A stretch of 64,000 nucleotides of DNA from NCBI RefSeq assembly GCF_014805625.2, contig NW_023998415.1, positions 27,413,472 to 27,477,471 on the forward strand, in the 5' to 3' direction. The notes under the pieces are model-generated. The model did no database searches and was not told the origin of the DNA. It saw only the letters and a program-made list of their open reading frames with translations. Shown piece by piece: positions 36,601 to 49,130 of the stretch (position 1 is the stretch's first letter; every line of letters begins with the position of its first letter). The position numbers were made by a program, and so were the translations under genes. Origin of the DNA: Glossina fuscipes (lineage: Eukaryota > Arthropoda > Insecta > Diptera > Glossinidae).

Positions 36601-36686
36601 CCTGTTTGCACTTGACGTTTAAATTCATCCTTTATTGAATCGAGACCAGTGCCATGAAAGTTAACGCAGAATATATCATAGGTTTG
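28588..36686 (-). CDS. SPAG17/PF6-like axonemal central-pair protein, at least 11 exons, N-terminus not found
   Basis: Exons in transcript order are 36162-36686, 35982-36067, 32466-34668, 32216-32405, 31997-32139, 31367-31927, 30389-30603, 30029-30181, 29759-29969, 29053-29160 and about 28588-29001, roughly 1,600 residues. Most junctions agree in GT-AG and phase. Two do not: 31367/30603 and 29053/29001. The order of blocks follows vertebrate SPAG17 as I remember it: YVVIIG before a helical domain, GYNLEDI, then repeated DGS/NGS/DGT beta-type segments (YFRDGSVQLYEDG, YPNGLSIYY, YHADGTVI), LPWILGTKVFCK, and a C-terminal helical region with SSKNWKRR and KHKIYPKYFKF. SPAG17 (Chlamydomonas PF6) builds the C1a projection of the ciliary central pair, so testis expression is expected. 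The 5' exons before 36686 were not located. The gene is convergent with Gr66a. Confidence 0.8.
30184..30222. repeat. (GA)n microsatellite forming a SPAG17 pyrimidine tract
   Basis: A pure GA tract on the plus strand. On the gene strand it is (CT)n running straight into the acceptor ...CTTCACAGAG of the exon that begins at 30181. Confidence 0.85.
30745..30845 (+). repeat. Possible tRNA-derived SINE or decayed tRNA in a SPAG17 intron
   Basis: The segment atagcgtagtggataag fits a polymerase III A-box (TRGYNNARNNGG). It is followed by gcgcgaccataaagtcg, which folds as an anticodon-like arm, and by gggggaagattataccc, a poor B-box. A normal tRNA B-box (GGTTCRAATCC) is missing, so a working tRNA is unlikely. 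Confidence 0.35.
32466..34668 (-). CDS. SPAG17 main exon: helical domain, Arg-Glu tract and DG-repeat region
   Basis: This single 2.2 kb exon follows a GTTTTCAG acceptor and ends ATCG|GTAATA. It encodes about 734 residues. The first half is mixed helix with no motif I can name. A microsatellite-encoded (RE)n tract at about 33425-33480 marks a linker. After it come GYNLEDI and YYFRDGSVQLYEDG, then YPNGLSIYYQ and LRYNGEVYRL, the repeated NG/DG turns typical of the SPAG17 middle region. Antisense frames across the exon are shadows. Confidence 0.82.
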
Positions 36687-38809
36687 CTAAAGGGGATGAT
36701 AAGTTTTATATGCATATATATATATATTAACAAAATACATATGCTGTTCATTGATTTTCTTACGTCGACGTAAGACCTCTTTCTACTCATTTCCGTTAAA
36801 GCAAATTAAGAAATTCAATTTGTAAAAAAATTCTTGAAAAATATCAATAATTTGTTTGAAATTAAAACTGAAAAGATATAAATGACGAAATTCTCTTCCT
36901 CTTTTATCAACTCGTTTAAATAACAATAGTGCTGTCAAGCTAACGATAACTTCGATAGTTTATGCGAAGTTCCTTTTCTTTTTGTTTTTCTTCTTTTACG
37001 CAACTAGGAAACTGCTATGTCGGGCAGGGAGACTGCTTGTCCTAGTCCGATACCTAACATATTAGATAAAAATCATTCATTTGATTTTTCCATTTATCTA
37101 TGCGCTATATTTGGTAGCTTTAGCTTTAGTTTTGTATCAAGAGCGGACCTCTTTAATTAAGTTAAGGTCTTAAGTTCCGGTTTTTTTATTCATTTAATAT
37201 GTGAAAACATTATGTTTATACTCATTTTTTACAGAACAAATTTCTCAAAATATGGCTTATTATGGCTTAGTATTTGTCAATGAAAGTCGATAGGTACATA
37301 CACCCAAAGCATATTTCTAATTGTGGTTGTGGCGCTTAGTCGTAAGAAAATTCTTTCTATTTATGGGTTTCTGAGAGGATCGCGGCCATTTTTAAATAGA
37401 ATTTGGCATCAATATGTACGGGTTCCGAACGAGCGGTAGGTGAGCGATAAATTGTCCGATGAATTGTTATACCGATTGAAAATCTATACTTTTTTTTTTT
37501 TTTTTGGGAAGTATAGAGGAAAGGGGCAGAATCTTTGATACTCTGGACATAATTTCGAAAAGAATGCATTTTATTAGTTGAAGATGCCGTTTAGTTTTAA
37601 AGTTGAGAGATATATCTTTGGGACTCGCTGCAATCTTTGCCGTCTCCTCATGTTCCTCATCAATTCAGTATTCATGTTATTACCCTTCTCAATTTACGAA
37701 ATGCATCAAGAAAATGTTTACATTACTACCTTACAAAGTATTAGTCATAACGATACCTTGGTTTTCTATGCTTAATTGCTTTATTTGAGGACTGGTCATA
37801 ACGTTGCACATCGCATAAGTGTGTCGTATTGCAAAGTGTAGAACTTGTTTTCAGATCGGCACTGATGGTTCAATGCAGCTTGCAAAAATTCATCTCACCT
37901 TTACTCTCTCACCCATTAAAGGGAATAAATAAATGGAATACAAATGTAATGCGACGGGTTACTCTTGCTGCTATGTTGATGTTCATGAGTGTATGTTTAC
38001 ATTAAAATTGAAAAATTGAGAATGCCTTGTATATATATATATATATATGTACGTGCATGAAGTATTTGAGGGTTCGTAGTTGTTTCAGTCCTTAGCCATA
38101 GATCTCATATCCGTTGCAATAGTAAATAAAACGTGCATACACCTACATATATATTAAGATTGCACTTAACTTGCGACTATTAAGAATGTTATTTATATGC
38201 AGTTGTGTATATGTGCCGGCAAGTGCGAGTACATTTGCATATTTGAGTGTGAGAGTTCGAATTTAATTGAAAGTGCAATTTGATGCCTTTAGAAAATTAA
38301 TGCCCGCAAACCATTTAAAGGCATTCATAAGCGAACATGATAAACAAACGAATGATAAAACAAAAATAAATTTTCATTTTCATTTTAATATAAATATGGT
38401 AAAACACACAGTCTTTCTTGTCTTGGAAACGCAATGATATGAAATACGAATTAATATATAGCGCTTCAATGTACGACTTGTTAGCACAATGAACATAACT
38501 AATTTCTTAGACATTTATAAATTGCAAAAGTGATTATTTTTGTAAAAATTGCGACCTTTGAATCCATAATCAATAGAATATATAGAAGGATTTCATATAT
38601 ATGTGTATTTGCTTGTAAACATTGCAAAGCAAACATTGTTCCATTGCAAATTATTTTCCTGCACACTTGGATATCCATGTACAACAAGCACTCATCATGA
38701 ACCCTTACTTTATTTATTTATTTATTTTTTTATTTATTTATTTATATTTTATTTTTTTTTTTTGTTTTTTTTCCATAACTCTTTTTTGTAGTGCCCAAAA
38801 TATTTTCTT

Positions 38810-38858
<49 letters not shown>

Positions 38859-39750
38859 AGTTAGTAAGTATATATATGGTATATATATGGTGGATACATC
38901 AGGCATATAAAAGTCATTTCTATCAGACAATAAATAAACATGCAACTAATGTATTTCAATTTTCGTACAATTTACCACAAAAACATCTATTGTTTAGTTA
39001 GTTAATGTTATAGTCATTTTTTATTAACAACCAAACAACAAATTTCTTTTCAGGAGACAAACAAAAGTCTCTTTTATATCAAAAATATTATTAATGTGTC
39101 ACCATTAAAATGATAAATCGTATGTGATTTACATACGTCGCATGAATGATTGTTTTCACGTTTTTGGGCAAACACATGTGCGCTGCACATACACAGTCGA
39201 AAAGGGTGATTTTTATGAAAATTGAAAATTTTTTTTTAAATGCACATTTAAAAGCTAGACCACGCTAAAAGCAGGAGAGATAATAAATAGTCAGTCATTA
39301 AATTAATACTTAGGGGGCTCCATATATAGAATAAAGTTTCTTTGCAATCATTACCAGATGATAATCAGTTTTCTTTAGAGGATGGGAGCGCAGTCAGATT
39401 TTAAATTAACGAAAGTCTAAAGCAATAATATTTTCATTGAGGTTATGGAAAATTGCTCTTTCCGCAGCCCACTAATGTCCGCTAAATTAAAATATAAGTA
39501 AAATTAACTAATTGAGTACAATTTTTCAATACATCAATATTTCAAGAAATAAAAAAACAAAATCGCTATTAAAGAAATTTTCTCTTTACTTACTGGCAGA
39601 TATGAAGAATTTAAGTTTTATATATAGTTGAGGAACGAAACCTAATATGAAAGTAATAGAATTCAATTTTTTTGTCATTGGTTGCTACTTTGAAATCATT
39701 CCAAGTCGAAGTATTTAAATCAAATTGTAGTCATTGATATTGATTTTGAT
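36687..39750. other. Upstream flank of SPAG17, no gene recognised
   Basis: The missing 5' exons of SPAG17 should lie here or further right, but no frame could be tied to them. Contains (TA)n at 38812-38852 and AT-rich runs. The 70-codon minus-strand frame at 37357-37569 starts in a spot that could hold an exon but has no recognisable domain. Confidence 0.4.
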
Positions 39751-40700
39751 ACCCTACACCAAAGTATATTAACTTTGTACGGACATGATTAACACCCAGA
39801 CGTATCTTTTATTATATATTCAAGCTATACGTTGAAATTTTTGCGGTTTTGCTTGCTTGGACCCAAGGACAAACGCTATTGAGAATGATTCGGATCGGTC
39901 TACGTTTTTGATCACTCCCATATAACGTCTTGTTTTGAAAAGTAGTTTTCAAAATCTATCGACAAAATTCATTGTGCAATAGTACTTCGACTAAGTACTT
40001 CGGATATGAAAAATTTGGTTTGGCTGGCGAAACTCTCTAAATCCGCTCTCATATAACCGTTCCTATGAAAAGGTCTAATTTTCAATATTAAATGGTCGAT
40101 GAATGGTGATTTATAGCAATGAATTGACAAAGAAATCAACCATACGCAATTTGGACTACGTAGGCCATAACATCGTGTATAAGGATTCTCACGAAACGTA
40201 AACCTTTATATGTCAAAAGGCCTAATTTTTAATCCTTTATGATGCAAACTTGTTCAACTATAGTGAAGTGAACTAAATTTAAACCACACGGATCTAATTC
40301 TTGGACCCCACGTCACGTAAGATTTCTCATGAGTAGTAAGCTCTTCAGAAAAAGGTTTAATTTTTAATATTTTACGATGAAATTAATAATAGGAAATTTG
40401 AATCATTTGGATCTAACGTTTAGATCCTAATATCGGTAAAGGTACGTTATTACGAAAATTTTCTAATTTTCTGTAACGGAAATTGAAAAATAATACAATT
40501 TTTTGGAAGTAAATGAAGTTTGCTAAATTTGGATCACATCATATGATGTTTTAGGTATCTTCTAATAGATGGGCTTTGATGAAAACTATGCCTTTGCATG
40601 AAAATGATGTGTGAATTTTGTTGTATCATTGCCAAAACGAGTGAATAACTGTACTAGGCAAAATAGTGCAGGGTATCTGATAGTCGGCCTTGCCCGGCTA
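39749..40700. mobile_element. Non-coding element with short terminal inverted repeats
   Basis: The left end reads GATACCCTACACCA and the right end, complemented, reads GATACCCTGCACTA, giving 14-base imperfect inverted ends about 950 bases apart. The interior has no long frame and repeats phrases such as 'ggtctaatttttaatatt' several times. It behaves like a non-autonomous DNA element. Related sequence recurs at 45085-46200. The family is not known to me. Confidence 0.55.
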
Positions 40701-43700
40701 TAATCTCTTTACGCGTTTTATTTTCAATATATCGCATGATAACCTTTTTAGCATGCTTTTCTTCGATCTGATCGATATACGACTGGCTGGCTGCATTAAC
40801 ATTTCACTGACTGTAAGTGTATAAGTGTTGATATATATTGTGCATTACCATTTCGCTGACTGTAAGTGTTTAAGTGTTGACATGTATGTATGCAAGTCGG
40901 TCTAAAAGACTATTTCAACTGGTGTTCCTTAACAAAAAATATAGCGATGGGCTTGGGTTTCTCAAAGAATTCCTTCCCTTCTCACAGAGCGTTGTATGGA
41001 CAATATATTCTTTCTGCCTATAAGCCAGGTGATAGTAAAAGATAACAAAATTCACACTTCAGTGCTTATTTCATAAGAATAGATTGGATAACTTGTTTCT
41101 TTCTTTGGCTATATTCATCAGCGCGTCGATATACTTGACTCTCTTACTCGCGCAAACTGAGATAGAAATTTGTGGCCATATCTATAATAGAAAGAAAAGT
41201 ATTGTGTGTGGGATCTAAAACTGAATAGTGGAATATATTCCATGATCTACTTACTATAAGGTTAGTAAAAACAAAACAAACAAATTCTTATTCATTTACT
41301 TATGGTATTATGTGGAATTTGCGGCTTTTGCTGAACACGATTTTTCAAAATTTATTATTATTTTAATTAATTAGTCAGAGAAATAAATTTTAAGTCCCAA
41401 GTGTTAAACTGTGTACTATCAGCATCTCACGTTATCGACTTTATTGAAAACTCTACCGCATTTGAGACTTGAACCTACGATCATTGAAATTGTTAGTCGA
41501 GATCTTTTGCTTACTCGAGCACTCAGACGGCTAAAATTTATCTTAACACTGTGTTTTAGCATATAATTAATTGAAATTTACATTAGAACCTATTCGAGCT
41601 GTGCTAAATACCTTAGCTTTATCAAAAAGAAAATGAAAAAAATTAATTTGTGTTTAGCGCAAATCAATTCATTGAATCAAACTTTTTGGTATTCATCGTT
41701 TGTGTATGTATGCGTAAGGGCTATTTTGAACTATGAGCAAAGGGTAACACGGCCGGTGTAACGATGTAATGGAGGGCTTAATACACACATAACATTAAGA
41801 TATAGATTTCGTTGACCGAATTCTTTAACTTAACCAGCGAGCTAATAAGAAAGTGGCTGCAGTTGTATTTTATTGTGAGTAAAATCTTGAAGATCGTCAT
41901 CGTGATTTCATCAGACTCCTGTTTTCATCCTGATTAAGCATTTTCACGGTTTACGAAATAACTTTTCCTATGCTCTATAAATATTTAATAAATCTAACGG
42001 ATCTTTGCCGCGGATATAAAAGAACCACATATATGAAGGGAAACATGCATTTATCTAATATGTAGATGCTCACTGTGTGTACGTGTGTGTATATTCCAAC
42101 CAAATTATAATCACAAATCTTTCGTATTTTTACGGTATTATGCTGATGGATAATTTGGTTTATTTTGTTTTTTTTTTCGTTCTTTGCAATTTTATGACAC
42201 GAAGGAGGAGGTGTGAGTGAGTAATACACAAACATATATATTTTCAATGCATATTTTTATAGCTGTCCATAAAGTTGTTTTCGTTCCCTTGCAAAACGAA
42301 AACTGCCATAAAATATTTTACAGTTTTTAGATTTTTTTTTTTTTTTTTTAAATCGGACTAAGCTAGAAGCATGAGTAATTTATAAGCACAGACTTGTTGA
42401 GTTAGTTAAAATAAAGCACTTACCGGAGTTAAGTTCCTAAACTTTTTTTTAATTTAAATTCAGAGAAACTATAATGTCAATTGCTTATGCATGCAGGCGG
42501 GGAAGGAACGCCTTTACTCAGTCAGTTATTAATGTTTGGTTACGTTACTAGCAAAAAATAACATAAAATAAAAAAAAAATAAAAAAATCGGGAACAATCT
42601 AATTTAATAGATTTGGGAAAGGATTAACAAAGAATGACAAAGAATTTGTACTTGATTTAGGTCGAATTTTTTCTTCTTACATTCGTCTCTTCTCACATTG
42701 TTGTAATCAAATCATCATCTACGTGTTATAAAGCGACCAATATCATCGCACTGAATTCTTTCGCACTTTTACTATGTGAAAAAAAAAATGTTGTGCTGGA
42801 TGGATGTAAAGGATACGTGTCGACTTTAGATAAAATGTACAAAACTCAGCAAAATTCATCCGGAAGTGGTGCAAATACTACATGAGTGGATAATAGAGAG
42901 ATTTCTACACTGTTGTACTGCATGTTTTCGTTATTTATTTAGCGCTTAAAACAAAAAAATTTTTCAAATGCATATTTACCAAAGTTTTACAAAAACCTAG
43001 TTAACCACACAAACAGCATCGACATTTCATAAAATTCATGTTATTATAAAATATTGCATCTCTAGCTTCGATGATCTAAGCAAGTGCTTACCGCTTAGTT
43101 TGGTAGTTTGTTCATCTTGTGTTCTCTTCTTGTGCTCTCTTTCTTTTTGTGGGCTTTTTTATGGGTCTCTCCACTATGGGACTCTAGCCGAACCAGATCA
43201 AATTGCAAAACATATTGACTTTTTATGCCTATGTCACACTAAAATGATATCCTTTCGTTCATTGGGATCGCATCAAGCATCAGTTATAGGTCTGCCCCAA
43301 GATTGCTTGCTTTCAATATTAAGCAGTGCTTACACTTTATTCGTATGACAACGTTTGTCAAAGAGATTATCACAAAAATTGAACTTGTCAACAATATTCA
43401 ATAGGAACGAAAGCGTCGTCAGAAAGCTCTTACTTAAACACGAAGAGCAAAAAAAATTCGTTTGTAAGAAGTGTCTTTAATTGTTGATAAAGCATTAAAG
43501 CATTTAAAGTGTTTGGTATAATGCGGGAATAAAAAAAAAAAAAAGAAAAGAAGAGGGAAAAAAGTTATAAGTGTGAAAAGTGATTGATTTCATTCGGTCC
43601 TTTAATAAGACTTAATGACACCTTTTCCATGTAAGAAACAAACGAACACTTGATTTCATTAATTCTAGCTGAACAAACTTCAATTGAACCTAACTGAATA

Positions 43701-43731
43701 AACGTTTGCGCGCAATATTCCATAAACACCC

Positions 43732-43762
<31 letters not shown>

Positions 43763-44823
43763 TATAGACATGTGCATGGGTTTTGCTCTTGCTATTATGC
43801 ACACACATATATATAGTAATTTTTTTTGGAATTTTCAGTTTTCTCTTAATTGTTGACGAGCGTAGGGACGAAAGTTATAATTTGTACAAAGTTTATGATT
43901 AACGGTATTCGATAAAATTGCAACACCTTTTTGCCAATCTGGTTATTTAATTACATTTTGTTTGTTAACGCCAAACAACACAGAACACGTGGTATTCATA
44001 TAGTGGCAGACTAATTGAAAATTTCCTATAACATGAAATTGAATAGAAATTTCCAACTAACAAACAAATAATATACATATATATATATATATTTAGGGCG
44101 AATCATTGCTACCCATCACCTCACCATCACCTCATTGCGTTACAACGACCTAAGAATGTAACTAACAGATAATATCAAAGTCTTTTGCAAGTTAGACTTT
44201 GTTCGCAATCGAAAATAACATTCACTTGCTTCTCGCTATCTGCTGCCAATGAACATTTGTACATTTTTCTCGAGTTAATATATTCGTAGTTGTATTTCAA
44301 TGCGACATTTGACACAAGTTTATCACTGCTTCTCTATAGTAAACGGTCTAGCGATATTTTACCCCTTGAAATATTTTCAACAACAATTCTCTGTAAATCC
44401 GTTTGTATGAAAAGCACTCGATATAAGCCAATCAATAATTTCTTAACAGCTCGTAGCCTTCTCACTGACAATCTATAAGGCCTTTACGTCATCTTCTAAC
44501 ATAGCTAGAGCTATGATATTAAAATTTTCGCAAAGCTTATCATACCTTATGAAGTTTGTCTTACAATACCTTAAGAACTTTGTTATTATCTCGTCCCCAA
44601 TTCTGGCTATAGAGAATGCCATCAATTTTTGCAATAATTTGCAAGTCTCTAGACGAAATTAGTTGTTCGAGATAGTCTTGCAGAAGCATTGTTTTCTTAT
44701 GTTATATAAAGTAAATAAAAACACGCGGCGTCGTACACTCTTTCATCACAAGACAATGCGAATATTGGACATATATATCTTGTGACAATCGTCCATTTGA
44801 ACATAAAAAAAAAATCGAATTAA
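40701..44823. other. Spacer, no gene recognised
   Basis: Contains a doubled phrase at about 40795-40880 ('cactgactgtaagtgt...aagtgttga' twice, 60 bases apart) and (ATT)n at 43736-43760. Short frames at 41975-42247 and 43100-43348 have no recognisable features. Confidence 0.4.
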
Positions 44824-45012
44824 TGGATCATCCGCGATACGGTCTTAAACGTAACACTCAATGGCTTCTTTTTGAGGCCGAACGTCCAGAATAAATTGCT
44901 TGAAAATCGATTTTCATCAGTCGAAAAAGTCGTTGATGCGTTCAAAAATCATGTTTTGGAGGTGTCTCAAGCGGAAGAGACACAAATGCTACGGCTGATG
45001 TGTTGCAAGTAG
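44824..45012 (+). mobile_element. Mariner transposase C-terminal fragment
   Basis: One frame reads LNGFFLRPNVQNKLLENRFSS, then VEKVVDAFKNHVLEVSQAEE, then a stop. It fits the mariner C-terminus after the last catalytic Asp ('sDffLFp.lK..l.g.rF.s.ee...a.......'). The catalytic region is absent and no terminal repeats were found. Confidence 0.5.
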
Positions 45013-45084
45013 TGCATTATAGAATCGAAAAGTTGGTAGTGCTATACTAATGCCCTTAAAATTAACTGAGTACATTTTTTTTTA

Positions 45085-46200
45085 TGTTTTTCATACTCTG
45101 CACCGTGCGTGGTGCAGAACATATTAAGGTTGTGCGGATGTTTGTGATATGCGCTCTTTGCTATACCGATCAATTCATAACCATTTTTGAAACCGATCTA
45201 CGCTTGTCTATCTGTCTTTCCGTCTGATGTCCACGATGGCCATGTATTGTTCTGTTCAATCTACAGCTTGCAGTTATTGACGCAATTCCGGTACATTGAC
45301 ATGCTTTAGCATAAAAAGGAGACCCATTCACAATGAGTTAGATTGGTAAATTTTTTCGGCCACTCCCCCTATAAAGGGAAAAAATTTTTCAATTTTCAAA
45401 ATTTCTCCTGAAAAATAGCTGAATAATGGTATATATCGGTATTTTAAATTGAAGTCAAAAATATGCGTCGGGTAGGTCCATTTTCGAAGTCTTTGTCCGT
45501 ACCGCCATTCGTAGGAACATTAAACGTTCATATGGCAAAAAGATCGACACTCTAATAATACGGACATAAACAATTCCTATACCAAAAATATGATATGATA
45601 TTCACCTACTTGTTCGGTTTCTGATCCCTGACCAAGTTTACGAGACATGAAATGAGCATATAATTCTGTTTTGGTAATAAGAAAATTTAATTTTCTTTAT
45701 TGACGCTTGCTTAGCTTCAATAAGTTCCACATCCATTTCTCGTTGCTCTTCGGCTTCTTTTTTTTCCATGCGCCTGCGTGTGCCTCGCTCTGCACGTTCG
45801 TAACTTTTCCAGTAGGCCAGCATTTCTCGTGACAAACGCTTAGCACGCCAAACGGTCGCTTTCATAACCTTTTCCGAGTGCATAGCGCGCTGCCGCACAA
45901 ACTTCATATATACATAGTGGCTACCCGTTTACAATTTTGTATCATTTCTTTATGATTGTTGAGTTGCGCACACTGACAGTGACCTAATTCTCTTTCAGCC
46001 ATTACGGCACTAGGACATTTAGGGCGTCATACCGTATACGATTTCTTAGGCAAAACAAGCCTTTATATGTCAAAAATGTCAAATTTGTAATTATTTTATA
46101 GTGAAAATTGCCTCATCATAGTAATTTGATTGCAGTGGAAGTGGATGGGTATCGCATGATCGTATAGATCAAAAAAGGTAATTATTTTGAAAAGAACTTT
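45085..46200. mobile_element. Second copy of the inverted-repeat element, interrupted by an INO80 fragment
   Basis: The left edge reads atactctgcaccgtgcgtggtgcag, close to the end of the 39.7 kb element. The right part (about 46015-46110) aligns with 40145-40260: both contain 'cctttatatgtcaaaa' in a wider similar context. The INO80-like segment lies between these parts. The right terminus was not identified. Confidence 0.45.
45604..45995 (-). pseudogene. INO80 exon fragment (DBINO region), disabled
   Basis: The minus strand encodes ATVWRAKRLSREMLAYWKSY and MDVELIEAK, then in another frame RKLNFLITKTELYAHFMSRK and LGQGSETEQ. This is the DBINO domain of the INO80 chromatin remodeller, upstream of its ATPase. 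Breaks are clear: an extra 'caag' next to 'aag' at about 45706-45709 shifts frame, a CAA has become TAA at 45697-45699, and a two-base gain in a TA run near 45908 separates the upstream HKEMIQNCKRVATM. The left end stops at a donor-like GAACAA|GTAGGT, so the copy probably derives from genomic DNA, not mRNA. No other INO80 exon was found. Confidence 0.85.
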
Positions 46201-47312
46201 TTTTTTTTTCATAAAACAATTTCTGTTGTTTTTCATTATCAGGCTTAAAGTATGTATAAATAGTGTTCCAAATATTTACATATACAGTAAAAGCTCCTTA
46301 TTCGCGGGATATACGTTCCATAAAAATGCCGCGAATATGGGAAGTGGTTCGCTTTTTTCAAGCCGCGAATAAAGGAAGCGGGAATAAAAAGCTTTTACTG
46401 CATAAAACTTGTTAAATGCTGCTAAACAAAAAGGATTTAAGAAATTTATTCAATCACTGATAGGCTGTTCGGGACCCAATCCGAATAAATTGAATGAGCG
46501 GTAAATTAATTTACTTTTAAATGTATAATCGTATCTTAATTAATATATTTTTTAGGGCAGAAAAGTTTCTGCTGGTCCGACGCATTTTCATACATGTGCG
46601 ATTGTTTGTGTATGTTGTGCATGAATATATTTGCTTCAATCAATTAAAGTGCTTTTAAACTCTAATGTAAGGAATAATTATTGAAAGTTTTTGTAAATCT
46701 TTGAATAAATGATTGCGATCATCATGATAAGCGCGGGTTATTTACATGTCGCGGCTGTGTACACTAACCGTAAAGATTAAAGTTTTAGTGAAAAAAAAAA
46801 AAAACGAAAAAAAAAAATATATTGAAGACTTTATACTTTAATATTAAATATATATTAATAATATTATTTACTTTTACATGTTTTGTGTGTTTAGGATTCA
46901 GATTCCGCTCAATACATATACACACACATGTATATATCGCATTCCCTCTACATCTAATTTAAATAGAAAAAAAAAAAAAAACAAAACCATGCTCTTTGTC
47001 AATTAATCGTGTCTCGGCCAGAGTCAAGTTAGTTTTTTATTTTCTCTTTCCTTTGCTTCCCCTATATTTGTTAGTGTATTTTGACTTCTGTGTCCTCTGG
47101 TGTGTTTTGCAAGTGACCACATTGCTATAGCTGCACTTTAGGTTTGTTTGCGGACCACAAATTGTGGTTTATCTGGACAACCGCAATTTTTTCTACTATG
47201 GCTACATTTATAAACGTTGATAAAGAAGGGAAAAATACTTTGGATGATTTCTTTTTTTTTTTTTTTTTTTTTTTATTCCATACAAAGGGTATTTGTTTGC
47301 AGAAAATGGTAC

Positions 47313-47348
<36 letters not shown>

Positions 47349-49130
47349 AATATATATGTGTATATGTGTGTATGTGTGTATGTTCATGTGCACAATGTAA
47401 TGTTAAAATTTAGCGTATTGTTAAATTTTTTTGAAATTTCATATTCATTGTGAGCTTCAGCCCTCTGGTAGAATTTTCACTTAAGATTATTACAAATATA
47501 TTTTGCAAGATTAAGCAAACAATCTTCATCTTTGGCTACTGCTCAGCAATATCAATCTGCTTGTAGACAATAGACTTGTTGAAAATGACACTTCAATTTG
47601 GAGAATAAGACTTTTTCAAACAAAACATTCAGTCAAGTTAAAATACTTCTCACACTTATTTTGAAATCCATCCATGAGAGACGCAATTGTACATAAACAA
47701 CAACTACTTTAGGTGGAGCAGCAGTAAAGACGCAACAAAATCAACCGCATTAAGTATAATGAAAAGACGACTGGAAGAACTCTAATGATGCCATGATGCC
47801 AAGACAAGAAGTTTTTATTTCGCAAAATGTTTTAATTAATCTAAAAGTGAAATTTATCTATTCGCACGCGACTTCTCTTCTTTTCGCCCTTATTGTATTG
47901 CATCTAAACGAAATTTCGTAGCGAAATTTGTTACTTCGTTCGGACATGTCCGAAATACAGACTAACTATATATATTTATATATACTTTGGTGATGGAAAG
48001 AGAAGAGACGGATTCTTTGATGAACTTCGCCTTATCGCCATATCCGATATTTGGAGAAAATCAAAGAGATCGTTTCTCGCTAAGCGATCGTCCCTTTATA
48101 TATATAAAAATTTTCAAATCCAATATATATATATACACATGTTAGAACGGCCTTTAACGGCTACAAATGTTAAATATAACATTAATTATTCAACTATGTT
48201 CAGCGTTACTTTCGAAATATATTTAATTTTTGCTGTAGATTTATGCATAGACACAATATGTACATTTTTGTGTGTATATGATATAATATAATGCCGCAAG
48301 ATTGAAACCTAAAGAAATCGATTAGAAAATTGTCGCAAAATTCATAGTCCGAGGAGCTGATGGATGAATTAAATTTACTCTAACTGCCTGTCAAGTGACT
48401 TACATATATATATATATATATATATATTGGATAATATCCTTCCTCCCGTAGTTTCTCACACTGTCTTACACAATTGTTATTGCTCGAGTGAAAGGTTAAA
48501 CTCAGTGTAAAAGAGTAAACAGACTTTAAAATTGTTTTTGTTGCATACAAATAAATTCTTCCCAACCCACGTAGGTTATTGCTTTATGTAGCGCGGAAAA
48601 AGGCAAGCGTGCAAATCGGCCGGTTAGACGGTTTGTGCTTAAAATTGGACAAACAGCTTATATATATTTTGTAATACCACATTTTTGGACTTATGGCTAC
48701 AATGTAGTTCCGTTGAACATTTTTATATCTGCGTTCGAATTTTTTTCGTATTGTTAAACCTTGTCCTCGATTTGGTCGATCAGTCTATTCCCCAACTCAT
48801 AATAATGATTCATAGGCCACTTGTGTTCTGAATAGTGCGTGCTTTCGTTTCGTCTGCGATTTTTTGATCGCTTCCATCCTTTCGACTATTTGCGTTTTGT
48901 CTTTTCAGTATTTTTGCTAAACTGCTTATCGTGGACCAGGACCAGGAGTATGAAAAAAAAAAAATAATAATAAAAAAAATTGTACACAATTGCCAATGGA
49001 TATTTCCCGTTATTTAGTACTCCCTAATCATTTTCCAGTGAGTGGTTTTTTTTCCCCAAATTACAAAATAATAAACTGACAACAAAACGGGATAACAGTC
49101 CCGGGACCGCCAGTTAAAAACTCAATTATG
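46201..49130. other. Spacer, no gene recognised
   Basis: Poly-T and (TA)n at 47250-47345, A-rich runs at 46790-46820 and 46965-46985, and AT microsatellites near 48405-48428. Frames here are low-complexity. Confidence 0.45.

Noticed and set aside
38603..38864. Phe/Tyr-Leu-rich plus-strand frames resembling membrane segments
   Set aside because: They are made of (TTTA)n and (TA)n repeats.
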